In this document: one piece after another, positions 26,246 to 38,872 of the stretch | How the letters are laid out: every line of letters begins with the position of its first letter | How positions within the stretch are numbered: the first letter of the stretch is position 1 | From: Camarhynchus parvulus | Taxonomy: Eukaryota > Chordata > Aves > Passeriformes > Thraupidae | DNA: 64,000 nt | Assembly: GCF_901933205.1 (NCBI RefSeq) | Contig: NC_044573.1 | Coordinates: forward strand, 62,487,993 to 62,551,992 | Direction: 5' to 3' | Made by a program: the position numbers and the translations under genes | Notes under the pieces: generated by a model | What the model was told of the DNA's origin: nothing | The model's input: only the letters and a program-made list of their open reading frames with translations | Databases searched by the model: none

Positions 26246-26399
26246 AGAAGTTTTGGGTGCCCTGTCCTGGGAAGCATTCAAGGCCAGATTGGATGGAATT
26301 TTTTGGAGACCAGAAATCTTGTCTTGTGGACCATGTCCTTGCCCATGGCAGGAGGATTGGAACTAGAAGATTTTTAAGATCCCTTCCAGCCCAAGCCCT
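26246..26399 (+). mobile_element. CR1 LINE 3' end, plus orientation
   Basis: The block reads in CR1 order: GGAAGCATTCAAGGCCAGAT, TGGATGGAATTTTTTGGAG, CCTTGCCCATGGCAGGAGGA, TTGGAACTAGAAGATTTTTA, AGATCCCTTCCAGCCCAAGC. The avian CR1 consensus has 'gtgttcaaggccaggttggatgg', 'cctgcccatggcagggggttggaactagatgatctttaaggtcccttccaaccc'. The terminal ATTCTATG repeat is absent or lost. Only the last ~150 bases of the LINE are present, the usual 5'-truncated form. Confidence 0.9.
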
Positions 26400-27100
26400 T
26401 CCAGCTTTGGGTGCCTGCGCCCCTCAGCAGCTCTGCATGGCTGTCAGTGCTGCCCTCTGTGTGCATCCTGCTTGGGGAAGCTCCTCCTCCTGATCCAGAA
26501 TTTCTGCTTTCCTGGCCTGATTTAAGCACACCAGTGCTGCCCCTGATAGGTTGGCCACTGTGATGGGGCCACACACCAGCTCAGCAGAGTCCAGTTTCCT
26601 CCATCACTGTGAAAGCTGGGACAGGCAGCATTTCTGAGCACTCCTGGCCAACTGATGGCAAGCTGTTTACTCCAAGGGGACTTTAATATTTTTTTTATCA
26701 CCCTTCTGCATCCTAGCATTTCAGGGAGACAAAGAATTGGCCTCTATATATTTTTGGCCCCACACATCTTACAAGTCTTCTCTGGATTGCTTTTGCAGCC
26801 ACAGGCTGAGAGGGAAAGCAGCCACAGAGGGTGGGTATGCGGACACTGGTATTTCAAACTTTGCCAGTGTAATGTCCATGCAAAGCAGCTATTTCCCCCA
26901 TAACTTGCTTTCTAGAGCTGTGAGAAGAAAAAAATTCCTAGGCAAAGAAAGTTGGAGGACTTCTTTTTTCCCCACAAGGAAGGAGGACAGAGGGAACACA
27001 AAAGAGAGAAATCCCCAAGTTGCCTTTGAACCACACATGTCCCATCTTGCTCTCTGGATGATGTTCAGTGCCTGTGCTTTCTGCTCACCTGAAACTCTGA
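26400..27100. other. GC-richer shoulder with no recognised gene
   Basis: Base composition rises just downstream of the CR1 fragment, and several frames of 60-126 codons overlap on both strands. None resembles a known protein. The density of overlapping frames reflects fewer AT-rich stop codons rather than coding selection. Confidence 0.5.
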
Positions 27101-27826
27101 TCTGCAACGCGTTATAATCTCCTCATTATCAAGCAGAAGGGACTGCTCTATTTCAGTTTTACACCTGCACGCCTCATTTGGAATAGCAATAATGTGGTGA
27201 TTAGTCTAAGTGAAGTGTATTTTAAAGTGGCTGATGTGTTCTCTAATGACAGGCCAAGCGCCTACGTTTTATCACTTATATCTATCTATCTGCAGCTCAT
27301 TTAAATTGCCATACACAATGCTCTCTTTCCTAGGAAGTGTATTATTATCTCATTTAACTCTCTGTAAATATCTTCAGTTTGTGCCAAGCTATTTCTAATG
27401 ACTCAAAGAAAAACTTTACCTCACCTACACTGTGGTAAATCTTCCTTTCTAATATAATGGAAAAAAACCCCAACCAAACCTAATTTGATGTCAAATTTAT
27501 ATTAGCAGGGATAGTTTACAAGGCAGAGCGAGTTACAAAGCCCTCCATACTTTAGGCTTATAAAATAATCATTATTAACTCCAGCTATGTTTTCACTGTT
27601 TCAGACTCATTGTTACTATTTTCATTCCAATAGGTGGTGCTGTGTTGAAACCTAAATGAATTTCAAAATTTATGTTAATCTGTATGCCTTCCTTGAAATT
27701 ATTATCAGATTCGTGCAATTTCTAATGTACGATCTGAAGAAAATGTTCCTATTTTGAACAATAAAAATAGCTATTTCTAGAGGGCAATTCTTGCTGCTCA
27801 GTGAATTTTAGACTACTTTGCAAAGG
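27101..27826. other. AT-rich unique DNA, candidate conserved noncoding block
   Basis: Two stretches (about 27110-27410 and 27490-27740) are AT-rich without simple repeats or transposons and carry scattered ATTA cores. This is typical of vertebrate conserved noncoding elements, but conservation cannot be seen here. A CTCF-like motif lies inside at 27627-27640. Confidence 0.3.
27627..27640 (+). promoter_or_regulatory. CTCF-like motif
   Basis: CCAATAGGTGGTGC matches the CTCF core (CCASYAGRKGGC) at 10 of 12 positions. The misses are A at position 4 and T at position 12. A motif this short also occurs by chance. Confidence 0.3.
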
Positions 27827-27906
27827 TTTTTTGTTGCTATTGTTCATTTTTTGGGGTTTGTTGCTAGTTTTGGTTTTGGTTTTGTGTTTGTTTTGGTATT
27901 TTTTTC
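27827..27906 (+). repeat. T/G-rich low-complexity tract
   Basis: About 80 bases made almost only of T and G with TTTTGG and GTTTG words. It is a degenerate simple repeat. A similar shorter tract lies at 28935-28972. Confidence 0.85.
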
Positions 27907-28690
27907 CCCAGCACTTGCTATAATTGTGTTTTTAAAACCAAGCAACTCAATCTCCCAGGAAAGGAACATTCTGTATCGATGAGATCCATTCCTTTACGTT
28001 ACTTGTGGCTCTGTCGTGCAATCCTTGCACAAATTTATAATAACTAATCGAAAACCAACTTGATCCAAAAACCTAGTTCAGGAAGGATAAGTAATCTCAT
28101 CTCCATCCTAAATTTATTAACAGCTTGTTTTTGTCTCAGCCGTGTCTATTAAAAAATGGCATTTTCTGTCCAGGCCTTAGATTTGCTTAACATGACAATG
28201 CAAAAACTCTTTTAAACACCTTTTTTATTTTCAGCAGTCTTTCATTATTCCTTCAGTATGTTGATTCCAGTTCAAAATCATTCTTCTCAGAGGACTGAAT
28301 GCTTTATTTCACACTGTGTCATCTTCTACAAGGGAATCATGCAAGGTAATACCCTTGTATGTCTCAATATCACGTCTCTTTTTTTTTATGGAAGCATCTC
28401 TCTGTAAGTTCATTGTTACACTGACACCAGCTTGAAAACCCAGACCTTTTCATCTCAGTGCTTTTTTCTGGTTGATGAACACGTCAATTATGGGATAAGT
28501 TCATGATGGCAGCTCCCACAATTCCCTCTGCCAAACTTCATTCAGTTGCAATGTCATGTCCACAAGTTCTTCTGGTTTGTCTCCCTGGTCTTTCCTAAAT
28601 TAGTGAGCTCAGCAGGTTTAAACAGAAATTTTCACCTCTACGCTTCTTTCTATTCTGTCTGAGACAAAAATGGATTAAGGTGTGTGCCCG

Positions 28691-28712
28691 TGTGTATGTG
28701 TGTGTGTGTGTG
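28691..28712 (+). repeat. (TG)n microsatellite, one interruption
   Basis: Eight uninterrupted TG units at 28697-28712, preceded by TGTGTA and a degenerate TG stretch back to 28681. Confidence 0.9.
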
Positions 28713-29494
28713 TTCCCAATAAACCCAAGATGATGTCAGAAATATTTATTGCAAAAGAATCCCTCTTTCAACTGAAGGGCTTAATCCATGTCTTTTGTTG
28801 TTGTTGACCTTTTAGCAATTACTCAGTTACCACTCTTCTTCAAAACTAAAATCTATGTGAGTTAGTTGATTTATATGTCAAAGGAGTAGAGACATTGAAA
28901 TACTCAAAGCTCCTAGTGGACTATATCTTTCAGGTTTTGGTGGTTTTTTTTTTTTGTGTGTTGGTTTTGTTGGATTTTTAAATAAAAACTCGTTACCTCA
29001 CTGTAGAATTGAACTGTTTTTCCTGGAACTTGATGAAGGTTTTGTCATTGATTTCAATTGTACTTTAGGATTTGATGGTGTCTCCAAGGAAATAAACAAC
29101 AATGCCCAAATAAGTAATGTTTAATGAGATTTTCTATGCAGTTATGAACACAAAGAACATTAGATACTTGATTTCTCTTGTTCTAAATTAAAAAACTCAA
29201 TTGCTATCTATTTGCATCTTAGAGACAAATAGATATCCCCTCTCCCCACCATGTTTTGAAAAACAGACCTGAAGCACTATCCTTTGCAATTAGGTAACCA
29301 AATTAATCTCTGAAGTTTGTAGGAGGCTTATGTACAAGATCATATCTGTGTTGGTTTTTTTTGTTCCATGTTGCAACAGCCTGTGCCATTTCCACTGACC
29401 TCAACATTTCCAAACCCAACTGCTTTGGCTTAAAGCATATATCTGCTTTTATTCATTAAATTTTGGATTAATAGGATGCAATGACTTTTTAAGT

Positions 29495-29563
29495 AATTTA
29501 TTAACTTTTGAATGCATTAAATAAAAGTAATTAATAAACTTTTGAATAAATGAAATTAATTAG
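29495..29563 (+). repeat. AT-rich degenerate tandem repeat
   Basis: ACTTTTGAAT occurs twice about 34 bases apart, each followed by A/T-rich words (AAATAAAAGTAATTAA, AAATGAAATTAATTA). It is a diverged two-copy duplication in very AT-rich sequence. Confidence 0.6.
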
Positions 29564-32500
29564 TTGACTTGTGCTTCTATCTCTGAATACCATATTCTTC
29601 ATTTTACATGTAAAAATGACCAGCAGTTTTAGAAGCTTAAAAAGGCTGGATAGCCCAAAACATACTTGATTTCTAAATTATTGAATAAGGATCTTTTAAA
29701 AAGCAGGTACTAATAAAAAGGACAACCGAGTTGCTCTGGAACACCCTAATACATAAAATTTACAGTTCCAAAAAATTTGCTATCAAGATTCTGCCTCACT
29801 ACACATCATTTTTTATCATCATTCAGTGGACTTGACCTAGTTCAGTACCTTTATGCATGAAACAGCTGCTTCTCTGTTTTGTCTTCGCTCCTGCAAAGAC
29901 ATAACATTTTCTCTTCCACAAGGTATGGGAAAGTTACTATGTTGTTAGCATAATTTGGACTCTCATGAATGTTTCAAGAATAGGAAGAAAAATTTATGCC
30001 TGTGATTGCAACAAGAAAAGAAGAGGGTTTCAAATTTCTTTACAAAATGAGTATTTTCCAATGACAACTTAATGCAAAAATAGTAATTGTGGGTATGTGA
30101 ATGATGAAAGTATGATAAAAAAACTGCTGGCTGCAGTGTATTATGCCTGACTGGTGTACGGATGGGAAACTAAAGAGGCTTAGAGGATTTCAGTCTTATT
30201 TCTGTCCATTCACAGTGAATTACACAAAGATCTTCCCCCTCTGTGCATGCTGAATAGGCTGATTGACGCAGTGTTGAGTGAAGTGTCACAGTTACCCCAG
30301 AGAAGGAATTCAGGAGCATTTGCCTTCCCTGCACCAGCAGGGGAAAGAGGCCAAAAGTACTGCTGGGAATGGGGTTGCACCTGTGGGTGGCTCCTCATTT
30401 GGTTCTCGAGACTTTCCACCCTCAAAGACTTTAAGTATTGAAATAATTGGAAAGTAGTAGCTGAAACAACTTTAGTTATTGAATTATTATCTTTGGGAAC
30501 TTCTGCTCAATTTGAGGACATTCCTGTATGTATTCTTCCCAATAGATAGCACTGAAAATACCACAGTGGAATTCTTTCATGTACTACCCCCAACACCTTG
30601 TTCTTTTGTTTTTGGCCTTGAAACTGGCTAAATAACACGGGTTTTGTGTGAAGGGAAAACATAGATTTTTTGATTGTTGTTAATTTGGTTTTCATCTGAG
30701 TTCACTAAAAGTTACCCTGAAATAACAAAAGAGTTCTCACAGCTAGCTGATTTTCATAGATCAAAACCAGGAATCTCCCAAGGGTCCACAAGTTGAGGCA
30801 GAAAGATTTCTCACCCACTTGTGGATGTTATCATTTGCAATGCAGATTAGGTTTCCAGCATGTGACACCACCTTGTCCTACCGTGGTTGCATCATTGCTG
30901 GTGTGTGGAATAGGAAGAAAATTGTTCACAAACTACCATTCCAGAAGAAAGTTGTCAGTATTCCCAAAACACATTTATGAGCCTTAATAGGACTAACTTT
31001 AATGAAGTTAATTCTAGCCAGAATTGTGTGAGTAAAAGGGTGAGGCTTTGAGAGATCCTGGCAGTCAGATGAATCAGAAGTTGGCTTCACCTGGCCTTTT
31101 TGCTTCCATAAACATGAAAGATATGCCAGTGTAATTATTCTCACAGTGTCCTTTGAACTAGTTGCATTCTGTGTCCTAAAACCTCTCACATCAGGGCTGA
31201 GTTCTGATGGATGTCCATATGGAGGAATAAAGCACTCCTAGATAAGTCTGTGCATAAGCAGACAAAGTCATTATCACCTTATTCCTGTGCCTCGAATATC
31301 CACACTGCTTTGTATTCTTTCTCACAGTTTCTGCAACCCATCAAGGGTGGCATGAACTAGCTGGAATAATGGAAATGGATAAATACCATCCAGCTTGCTA
31401 GGACAAGTAAAAATCTCATGCCTCCCAAGAAGGGCTGCAGGGAGTTGGAATGCAGAGCTTCCTTCCACATCTGAAAAGAGCATTCCCAGAGACAATATCC
31501 ACACAGAGCCTCACTTATTAATAAGTAACACATTTAAGACAATTGTGGTCAGATTTTTTGATTTCCATTTAACAAATGGTCTTTTTTATCTACTCAGAGA
31601 AAAGAAAGAAATGATAATGAAAAGATGGTCTGAACTTTATTTTCGTTTGAAATTTCTTTATACTTCTTGTATATGGCATAGTTCCCAGATAATACTTTTA
31701 ATGCTTTGTTCTAGTAACGCATTGGTTAAGGGGCATTAATGATAATTTTCATGTTTTTCTAATTTAACCTGCCTACACGCATGTTTGCACTGCTGCACAT
31801 TCATTCTGGTTTTTCTTGGTTGTTCAGTGGTTGAATTACAACAGTTTTTTTAACCAGGTCCATGTGTATAATTCTCATGTATTTTGTATTCATCTCCAGC
31901 CAGACTTTAATTAAGGTCACTTGAATGTGGGAAGAAACTGACTGCTGGCAGATCAAGTAGCTCCACTCAAACTGACCTACCATGGCAAGGCAGGGCAGGC
32001 AAAAAGTAAAATCTCCCCTGACACTGTTCCTTTATCAGCTGAAACTAAGACACAGACATGAGAGAAATATGCATATCTGAAACTCTAAAATTATGGGATG
32101 GAGCGTTTGAGTCTAGGAGGGATTTAAGTCATGCCTTGATAATGTACTTTTTTCCCCACTGAGTGTGAATTTTGTTTGGATAAAACAGAAGAAAAACAGC
32201 ATACTGGGTAGTGTAATAATGATGTGCTGGCAAAGCTGGCAAATGTTTGTGGTTTACAGAGCCTCCTTTTTCAGTGTAATCATAACTGCATCCCCCTGGA
32301 ATAAAGCACAGAGCATAGACAGCACTCTTTTCAATGCTGAAGACTGATATAAGGAAAATAATTGAGAAAGAAAACCCTAGTTTATTTCTATCAATGCCAT
32401 GTGTAGCATTTGTATTTTTGCATCTTTGTGATATATCAGTTTTGAAGAACAGTAATTAGGCAGACAAATATGGACACAAATCTTAAAGTGATATTGACAA

Positions 32501-33439
32501 TGGTAAAGTTACTTTCATTTAATAGTATAATCATCCCCCTTCTGTCATAGGGTCACTATGACATGAAGTAAACAAAAGAGCCAAACCCCAATGTTTAAAA
32601 TTCTTGAGGGAAAAGCTATGATCTTCTTTTTAATGAAAGAATTTATCTTAGGATTTCTAACTCTCCCTTTTTTATTCTTTTCCCCTTGAAAAAATAATCA
32701 AGAAATTAAATAAAATTTTTTAAAATAATTCCAAACATGTTTATTATTCTAAAAGGGACAATTGCTTATGTAGCCTAAAAAAAATTTGACCGTTTGAATA
32801 AATGAGATTTTAAATGTCACAGTGTTTAAACCTTCATTTCAAAGAGGTGAACTAGATGGAGATTTTTTAAAATGCAGGTTTATTGGCAGAAGCAGAATGC
32901 TTTTGTTTGGGAAAGAATTAATTATACAGAAAATATAGTGACTTCATTCCCCCATAGGCCCCCTACAGGAATTTATGTCAATATCGCTGCAGTTTTTTAC
33001 AATACTGCTATAATTCTCCTGGTCTACCAGCACATGTAGGCAAGTGATAAGAAAGAGTTATATACCTAAACTGCCTTAAAATCAATTCAAAGGTGAATGA
33101 CTTTCCATTAATATGTGGTGGTTCTGAACTATAGCACATAGTACACTGAATTAGCAAGATCTGGGCCTGAAATTGGATGAAATTTTAAAATGTCCTACTC
33201 CTGGATCATAACATGTCTGTTTATTTGGTTTCCTGATAGCTCCTGTGTGGATGTTTATTTCAAATACTCTCTCTTTGAATCATCTGTCAAAGGACTTGTT
33301 GCACATCACATCAGATCCTCTTGCCATCATCAGCCCTCCAAATATTAAGTATGTCCAGTAAAATAGTGTTTAAATAGCTCATGGTTTATTTAAAACTGGA
33401 ATTTACCAGAAAAATGAGAGCTTGCAATTTAATTAAAAG

Positions 33440-34240
33440 ATGAAAATAAAAGAAAGAAGAAGAAAACCCACAATCACAAAACTCAGCAGTGCCGGACAAA
33501 GAATATCTCTTCCTGTCCTGAGAACAGACCCATCACAGTTGACATCCTTGCCCTCAGTGACCCCCTTCTTCCCAGATGTGGGGTGGGATATGTCCAGTCA
33601 GACTGTGAGATTTGCCACCAAGCCACACAGCCCTGCTACTGCTGGCACGGGACACAAGACTTGGTACCACATTGGTGCAGTTGGTCCTCCTTCACTGTCC
33701 CAAAACCAGGGCAGGTGACAGGGTGAACTGGAAAGGAAAGGCAGGCTCAGTCCTCATCTAGTCCTTGGCTGCCTGCTGGTGACATGGTAAGAGAAGCTGT
33801 GATCCTAGTCAATCTCCTTAATGAAATCTTTTTTCTCCAACAGGACTGTAGCAGGGAAAGGCAAGATTGGTCTCCTCAGCCTTTGGTGACCTACTCTGGG
33901 GAGAATGGTGGTAAATTGGCTGTGGGGGAAGACCGGCAAACTCCCAGGAATCAGAACAGCTGATTGGGAACTTGAAGTGAAATGCTTCTCTTGCAGCTCC
34001 AGCAGCTAGAAGACAGGGTGAAAAATTTAGATCTTCTCTGAGTATGAAAAGGGCATCAACTACATGAAGTATCTGCCCCAGCTGCAGCTCTGCACCCAGG
34101 ACACAGGGGGACAAGACATCAGAAGATAGCTGTGTCTGTGCCACGCATGCATCTCAAGCCAGCAGCTCCTATCTGTGCTGAGCCTTGGAGCTCTCTCCCT
34201 TCTGTTTCAAGGCCAAGCTCATGGTGAAAGCAAGGTACAA
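33440..34240. other. GC-richer patch with splice-like signals, no recognised product
   Basis: The 800-bp patch is GC-richer than its flanks. A pyrimidine tract ending TTTTTTCTCCAACAG lies at about 33827-33841 and a second CAG at about 33996. Downstream of the latter, one plus-strand phase reads a short heptad-like string (LLQLQQLEDRVKNL) before a stop. This could be a remnant of a retroelement or a noncoding exon. No frame is long enough to call a gene. Confidence 0.2.
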
Positions 34241-35181
34241 CTTCTCAGATGAAACACTCTTTGTATCTCTTCTCTACAAATAGAGACCAATATATGTTGT
34301 GCAGGTTATTAAGCAGCCATAAGATTTATACCATGGTGGTGAAAGGAATTAATTCCCAGAGACCTCAAGGAGAGCAAAAAGAACCCATTTTGTAACTGTC
34401 AAGTATCAAGCAATCTTTTTCCTATAAATGTAACTTTTTTCACTTTTCTGTCAGTTTCAGAAAAAATATCAGATTATTTGCATAAGTTCAAAATGTTAGT
34501 GCCACTATGTCTTAAAGGGTTTGAATAGCTCTAACGAGGAGAAAAGTCATTCCAGTACTTCTGAGCAGAGCACAATGAAAGGATATTGGGAGCAAATGCA
34601 TTTCTCAAGCTAGTTTTGCATACTCATAAATGTGACTAATGCAAGATACAGTAAATGGAATTAATATTGAGAAATCAATTTAAAAGGGTACACAAAGCTC
34701 TACAGCTTTCAAATGCTGCAGCTGAAATAAAGATCAACATGCAAAAGATTGCATAAATTATTTTTAAAGTAATTTTTACAGCTGAGTGCTTTCAATATGC
34801 CAGTGCTATAGAGCTAATCTCCATCTAAACATGTTGGATATTCCAGTACTGCATATCAGTTAATAAATAATTACAGTGAGCACTGCATCTATAGGAACAG
34901 GGTACTCTTTTTTTCCTGTGGAGGGTCAGATGAATCATAGCAGCAATAGCTTCATTGTTTGTGGTTTGAACTTTTAGAGTCAAATCCTCTACCACTGAGA
35001 TCAGAAGAAGCTTTGTCTATGTCTTTGGGAGAACTAAATGTCAAAAAGATTAAAATAAAAAAAAATCTGCAATCCTTATTTTCTGTCTGGTGCTTTATAG
35101 ATTTTTGTTTGGTTGAGGTTATGATGCTGTCAAAAAAAAAAAGGCAGTCAGCATATAGAAATACATTTCTATTATTCTTAG
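34241..35181. other. Unique AT-rich noncoding DNA
   Basis: Nothing recognisable except an A run at about 35132-35142 and the pyrimidine-rich approach to the splice-acceptor-like site that ends at 35181. Confidence 0.55.
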
Positions 35182-35442
35182 GCATCTTTCCTGCGGATTG
35201 CAAAAATTTGCTTTTGTTTTCTCTACGTGCCTCGGCACTTCTGGTTCCATCTGGAAGTGGAGATCAAAGCGCTGCAGTCCCATAAGCAAGCGAGCATTTG
35301 TCTCTTGAACTGCACAAGGAAACACTGGAAGGCTGACAAAGAATCGTGCTGCTGCAGGGCTGGGGCCAGAGCGCCGCAGAGATGCATCGCTCCAAATGGC
35401 TTCAAGGGACACCAGATCAAGTTTTGGAAGGCAGATGTTTAG
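35182..35442 (+). other. Exon-like CpG-rich block between splice-site matches
   Basis: The block follows TTTCTATTATTCTTAG, a fair splice acceptor, and ends at TTTAG before GTGAGC, a good donor. It holds nine CpG dinucleotides in 261 bp, unusually dense for this window. An ATG at 35382 has G at -3, an in-frame TGA upstream at 35334-35336, and an open frame of 20 codons up to the donor. That is the shape of an internal 5' exon carrying a start codon. I do not recognise the peptide, and chance cannot be excluded. Confidence 0.25.
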
Positions 35443-38400
35443 GTGAGCTGCACAAACCTACCTGGACAGCTTACGGACTGGCTTGTTCCTTCATCATAAT
35501 ACGTATGTTTTAGAAGGAGGTGCCTCTTTTCAAGAGACCTATTATAGTAATCAGACAGAAAACAGAGGAGAAACTCATTCAAGTTAACTGGCAACATGCT
35601 GTGCACATTATGAGACCTCACTTTCAGTAGACTCATAAATTCCAAAGTATTTTGAATGGGACTGTGTTGAAGAACAAAGCAAAATGGGCTGTGTTTAAGC
35701 ACGATTCTATTCCTGTTCTTCCCTTCTCAGAAGGTTGGTAACTTCTGAATTAGAGTAATTACTATAGCTTCTGGTTTGCTGCAGTTAGTCTCTGTCCTAC
35801 TTTCACAAACACAGTGTTGAAAAGGTCGGGGCAGAAAGACCCACTCCACATGTGTAACTGTCCACATCACCCTGTCTTTGTACATGTATATCTAGATATA
35901 GATGTAAATTTGTCTTTACAGAAGGGACCAAATATAAATATCCCTTTGGGGTTTTTTTCAGGAACTCTTTAGGAAACGTTTTAAACCTGTACTTGGCTGA
36001 AATTGCACATTAGTTTGTGCTTAGGAATGCAAATTACATGCAGCTAGCACTACTGTTGTTGATCCCTTTTTAGAGGTATAAAGAAACATATAAAATGTGG
36101 GTACCAAATTATATTTTAAGAATCAATCAATAATTTACCTAATCTGATAATTTCAATTGCCTTGCTACAGGTGCAAGGTGAGAACTGCATGAAAACCAGC
36201 TTTTTCAGTTCACTTACGGTTTGGATTAAAGTTACCACTGTGAGCTGAACTAACAGCTTCCAGCTGCCAAAAGGGGGAAGTCTTGCTCTCTGCACTTCCC
36301 TGCCTGAGCCTTTCATTGCTTAGCCACCAGTCAGCCAACCCTGCAGACAGTGCTGGCATCCCTCTGACCAGGAGAGGAGCTGGCTTAATCCCTGCCAAAA
36401 AAAAAAATCTTGTTTTTCTTCGGGAACAGGAGGCCCCTGCATTTTTACCCCCCTTTTTTTTTTTTTCTTGGCCCTTTTAGTGAGTAGAATGAGCTTCCTC
36501 GGCAGGCAGAGAAGTGCTAAAGCTGGCAGCTGGGTAGAGGGGACCTGAGAAGATGGGGATGAACAGAGTAGATGGATACCAGGGAAGTAGGGTTTCCTCC
36601 CCTTCTGTGGTGCAGAACCATGAATTCTACTTTGACTGTTTAGAGAAATCATAACCTTACAGCACAAAGCGATCAGAACAAACACTTTCGTTTTGGCTCA
36701 TCCAAACCCCAGTTTTTGCTTATATATGGCTTTTGGACCAAGACAAATTATTGAAGTCAGATCTCTCAAAATCTTTCTTTTACATGAGAAAGACATATTT
36801 GTTTTCTGAAATGATTTTTAAGTTTTTATTTTTGAATTAAATGAACACAGAGTTTCCGATGAAATATGATCTAGAAACTTAACGTTTGAGTTCAGATGCA
36901 TCATCTGGTGTGTGCACATGTGAGATTGCAAAGAAATTGCAGGGTGATGCAGGGGCTTTCAAGATCTTTGTAACATTTACTTTCCTCTCCTCTGCTGTTC
37001 TGTCTCAACTGATTCATTTGAATATGATGCTGGGTCCTGGATGGAGGCTAGTTTATGAAGTCCAGCTAAGAGCTAGTCTCTTTCCAGATAAAACAGAGTC
37101 TAAGTATCTGCTGGTCTTGACTGACTGTATAAATGCAAAATGACTCCAATGAAATTGGTCAGCTGAAAGATCTGGCTTTCCTGATGCTTCTCTGTAGTAT
37201 GGTAACTTGGACAAAGCCCTCAGGACCAATCCCTCTTTGTACTGGATGTGATACAAGTATGTAATGATGGGTACAAAACTCATGACTGCATTTCTGCAAA
37301 TTTTGGCTGCTTGCAGTAAATGTCTACACTAAAAAAAATTGGATTAAAAAAAAGTTAATCCAATCCCCAGACTTACCTGTAGTCTAATACAAAAAGAACA
37401 AAACTGATCGGTCTGAAGAGATTCTCAGTGGGGCGTATTGTATTAAATTCAAATTGGTGTTGGCTGAGACCTTCTGGCCCTGAGCTCTGGCACAGAAAAT
37501 CTGTACCCTGCCACCAGACAGGGTCTCTGTAAAGGGGTGGGGAAGGAAGCAAGTGAAGACGTGGGACTAAAAACATTTTTACATTGTTTTGAAACTGAAG
37601 TGAGGTGATTATTAAGTTTTCCATGAGTCATTTGGCATTACTAACACAAAATTTTATATAGCACTTTACTCTCGTTTACCCTTTCTTACTCTTCCATACC
37701 AAATTTTCTGTTCTCAAGCAAGGTGGGTTATTTTACTCATAAACAGATACTACCTGTAGATTGACATCCTAAGCCTGGCATCTCTTCCTCTTGGAAGGTT
37801 GGCTGAGATTGCATGCCATGACAGCAAGGATTAGAGCTTCCTCCCTACAGCCATGGCACAGCTCAGGGTTCACAAAAGCAGGGAAGGCAGGGAGCTGCCT
37901 GTTACAGAGCAAACCTCCACCACTGCTGTTGCTGGTGGCTCCTGCCAGCACTGCTGTGCCAGCGACAGCGCCCAGCAGAAGCAGCACAGGTACTGCCACT
38001 TACTCGCCACTGTTACTGTTGAAGAGTCTTTTGGATCAGTACTGAGCCACTTTGGCTCAGTGGTTCAATATGGATATACTCTTTTCCCTAGCTTAGATAC
38101 CTACAGGATTTCTCCCTTTTCTCTTTCTCAGAACATCTCTCTCTCAATGCTGGCCGTTTGGATGCTGCAGAACTGCTGATATCTGCCTTCCAAGTATGCA
38201 ATCTCCCTTGTCAGGAAAAGGTTTTAGCAGGGCTCCCATGAGTGAGGCCATATCCTTTTCCTGCTTTCAGGCTGTGAACATCTCTTTCTTTCCCAATTTC
38301 CAACCAGATCTTTAAAGTTAATGAGCTGGGCTTGGGCAGCCCCAGCCTCTACTCTCCCAGAGGCAAAGCGTCACTGGACAGGAGCCTCATTGGACTGAAG

Positions 38401-38872
38401 CCTCCAGTGCTTGCTCCAGAATAGGTTTCTGGCTTTTTCCTAACCCTAGCCTTCTAAGGATAATGCCCAATGTCCCTGGTTGCCATGTCCTTTATATTCT
38501 TAGATCTCACACCTAGGAAAGTGATGGGAGAATATTGTGAACATGATAAGACAGGGGATTTCATTCAGTCCAAATACATGCAGATGAGGCTGTGCAGAAC
38601 TTGCATGGCAGCAGGACCTATAGTCCAGTCTGTCACTTAATGGATGATAGGGAAAGGAATAGTGATTTTTAAATTTTTGTGGCCTAAGTATATAAGAGAG
38701 GATTTAACATGTGCAGAAAAGGTCCTACTCTATTTTAGAGCAAGAGATGTAATTGGAAAGGACAAGCTTTTCTGGATAATCTTTGGATGGTATAAGTCCT
38801 CTTGAAGGAAGGAGATTGTGCATTACTTTGGGTAACCAAACAACTGTCACCATATGAGCTGGTGTACTGGGC
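35443..38872. other. Noncoding DNA, mixed composition
   Basis: No gene is recognised. It includes an 11-A run near 36397-36407 and a ~14-T run near 36457-36470, a perfect 10-bp hairpin at 37338-37364 and a consensus donor on the minus strand at 37378. It also includes a GC-richer stretch at 37780-38000. There a 76-codon minus-strand frame looks hydrophobic at its start but begins at GTG. Nothing here matches a known family. Confidence 0.5.
37338..37364. repeat. Perfect 10-bp inverted repeat, 7-nt loop
   Basis: ATTGGATTAA (37338-37347) pairs exactly with TTAATCCAAT (37355-37364) around an A-rich 7-base loop. No T run follows and there is no transposon context. Likely incidental. Confidence 0.9.

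Larger units (their letters stand above)
27907..33439. other. Unique AT-rich noncoding DNA
   Basis: No gene, RNA gene or dated transposon is recognised over 5.5 kb. Internal simple structures are a TG microsatellite (28691-28712), a T/G tract (28935-28972) and an AT-rich degenerate duplication (about 29495-29563). Frames are all below about 115 codons and unrecognised. Confidence 0.55.

Noticed and set aside
28728..28790. Box C-like GATGATG followed by CTGA, a possible C/D snoRNA
   Set aside because: Box C does not match fully and there is no terminal stem or internal box pair.
37769..37999. Minus-strand 76-codon frame that starts like a secreted protein (hydrophobic Leu/Ala/Val start, several cysteines)
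   Set aside because: The frame begins at GTG, not ATG, and is overlapped by plus-strand frames in a GC-richer patch. No family or splice context supports a gene.
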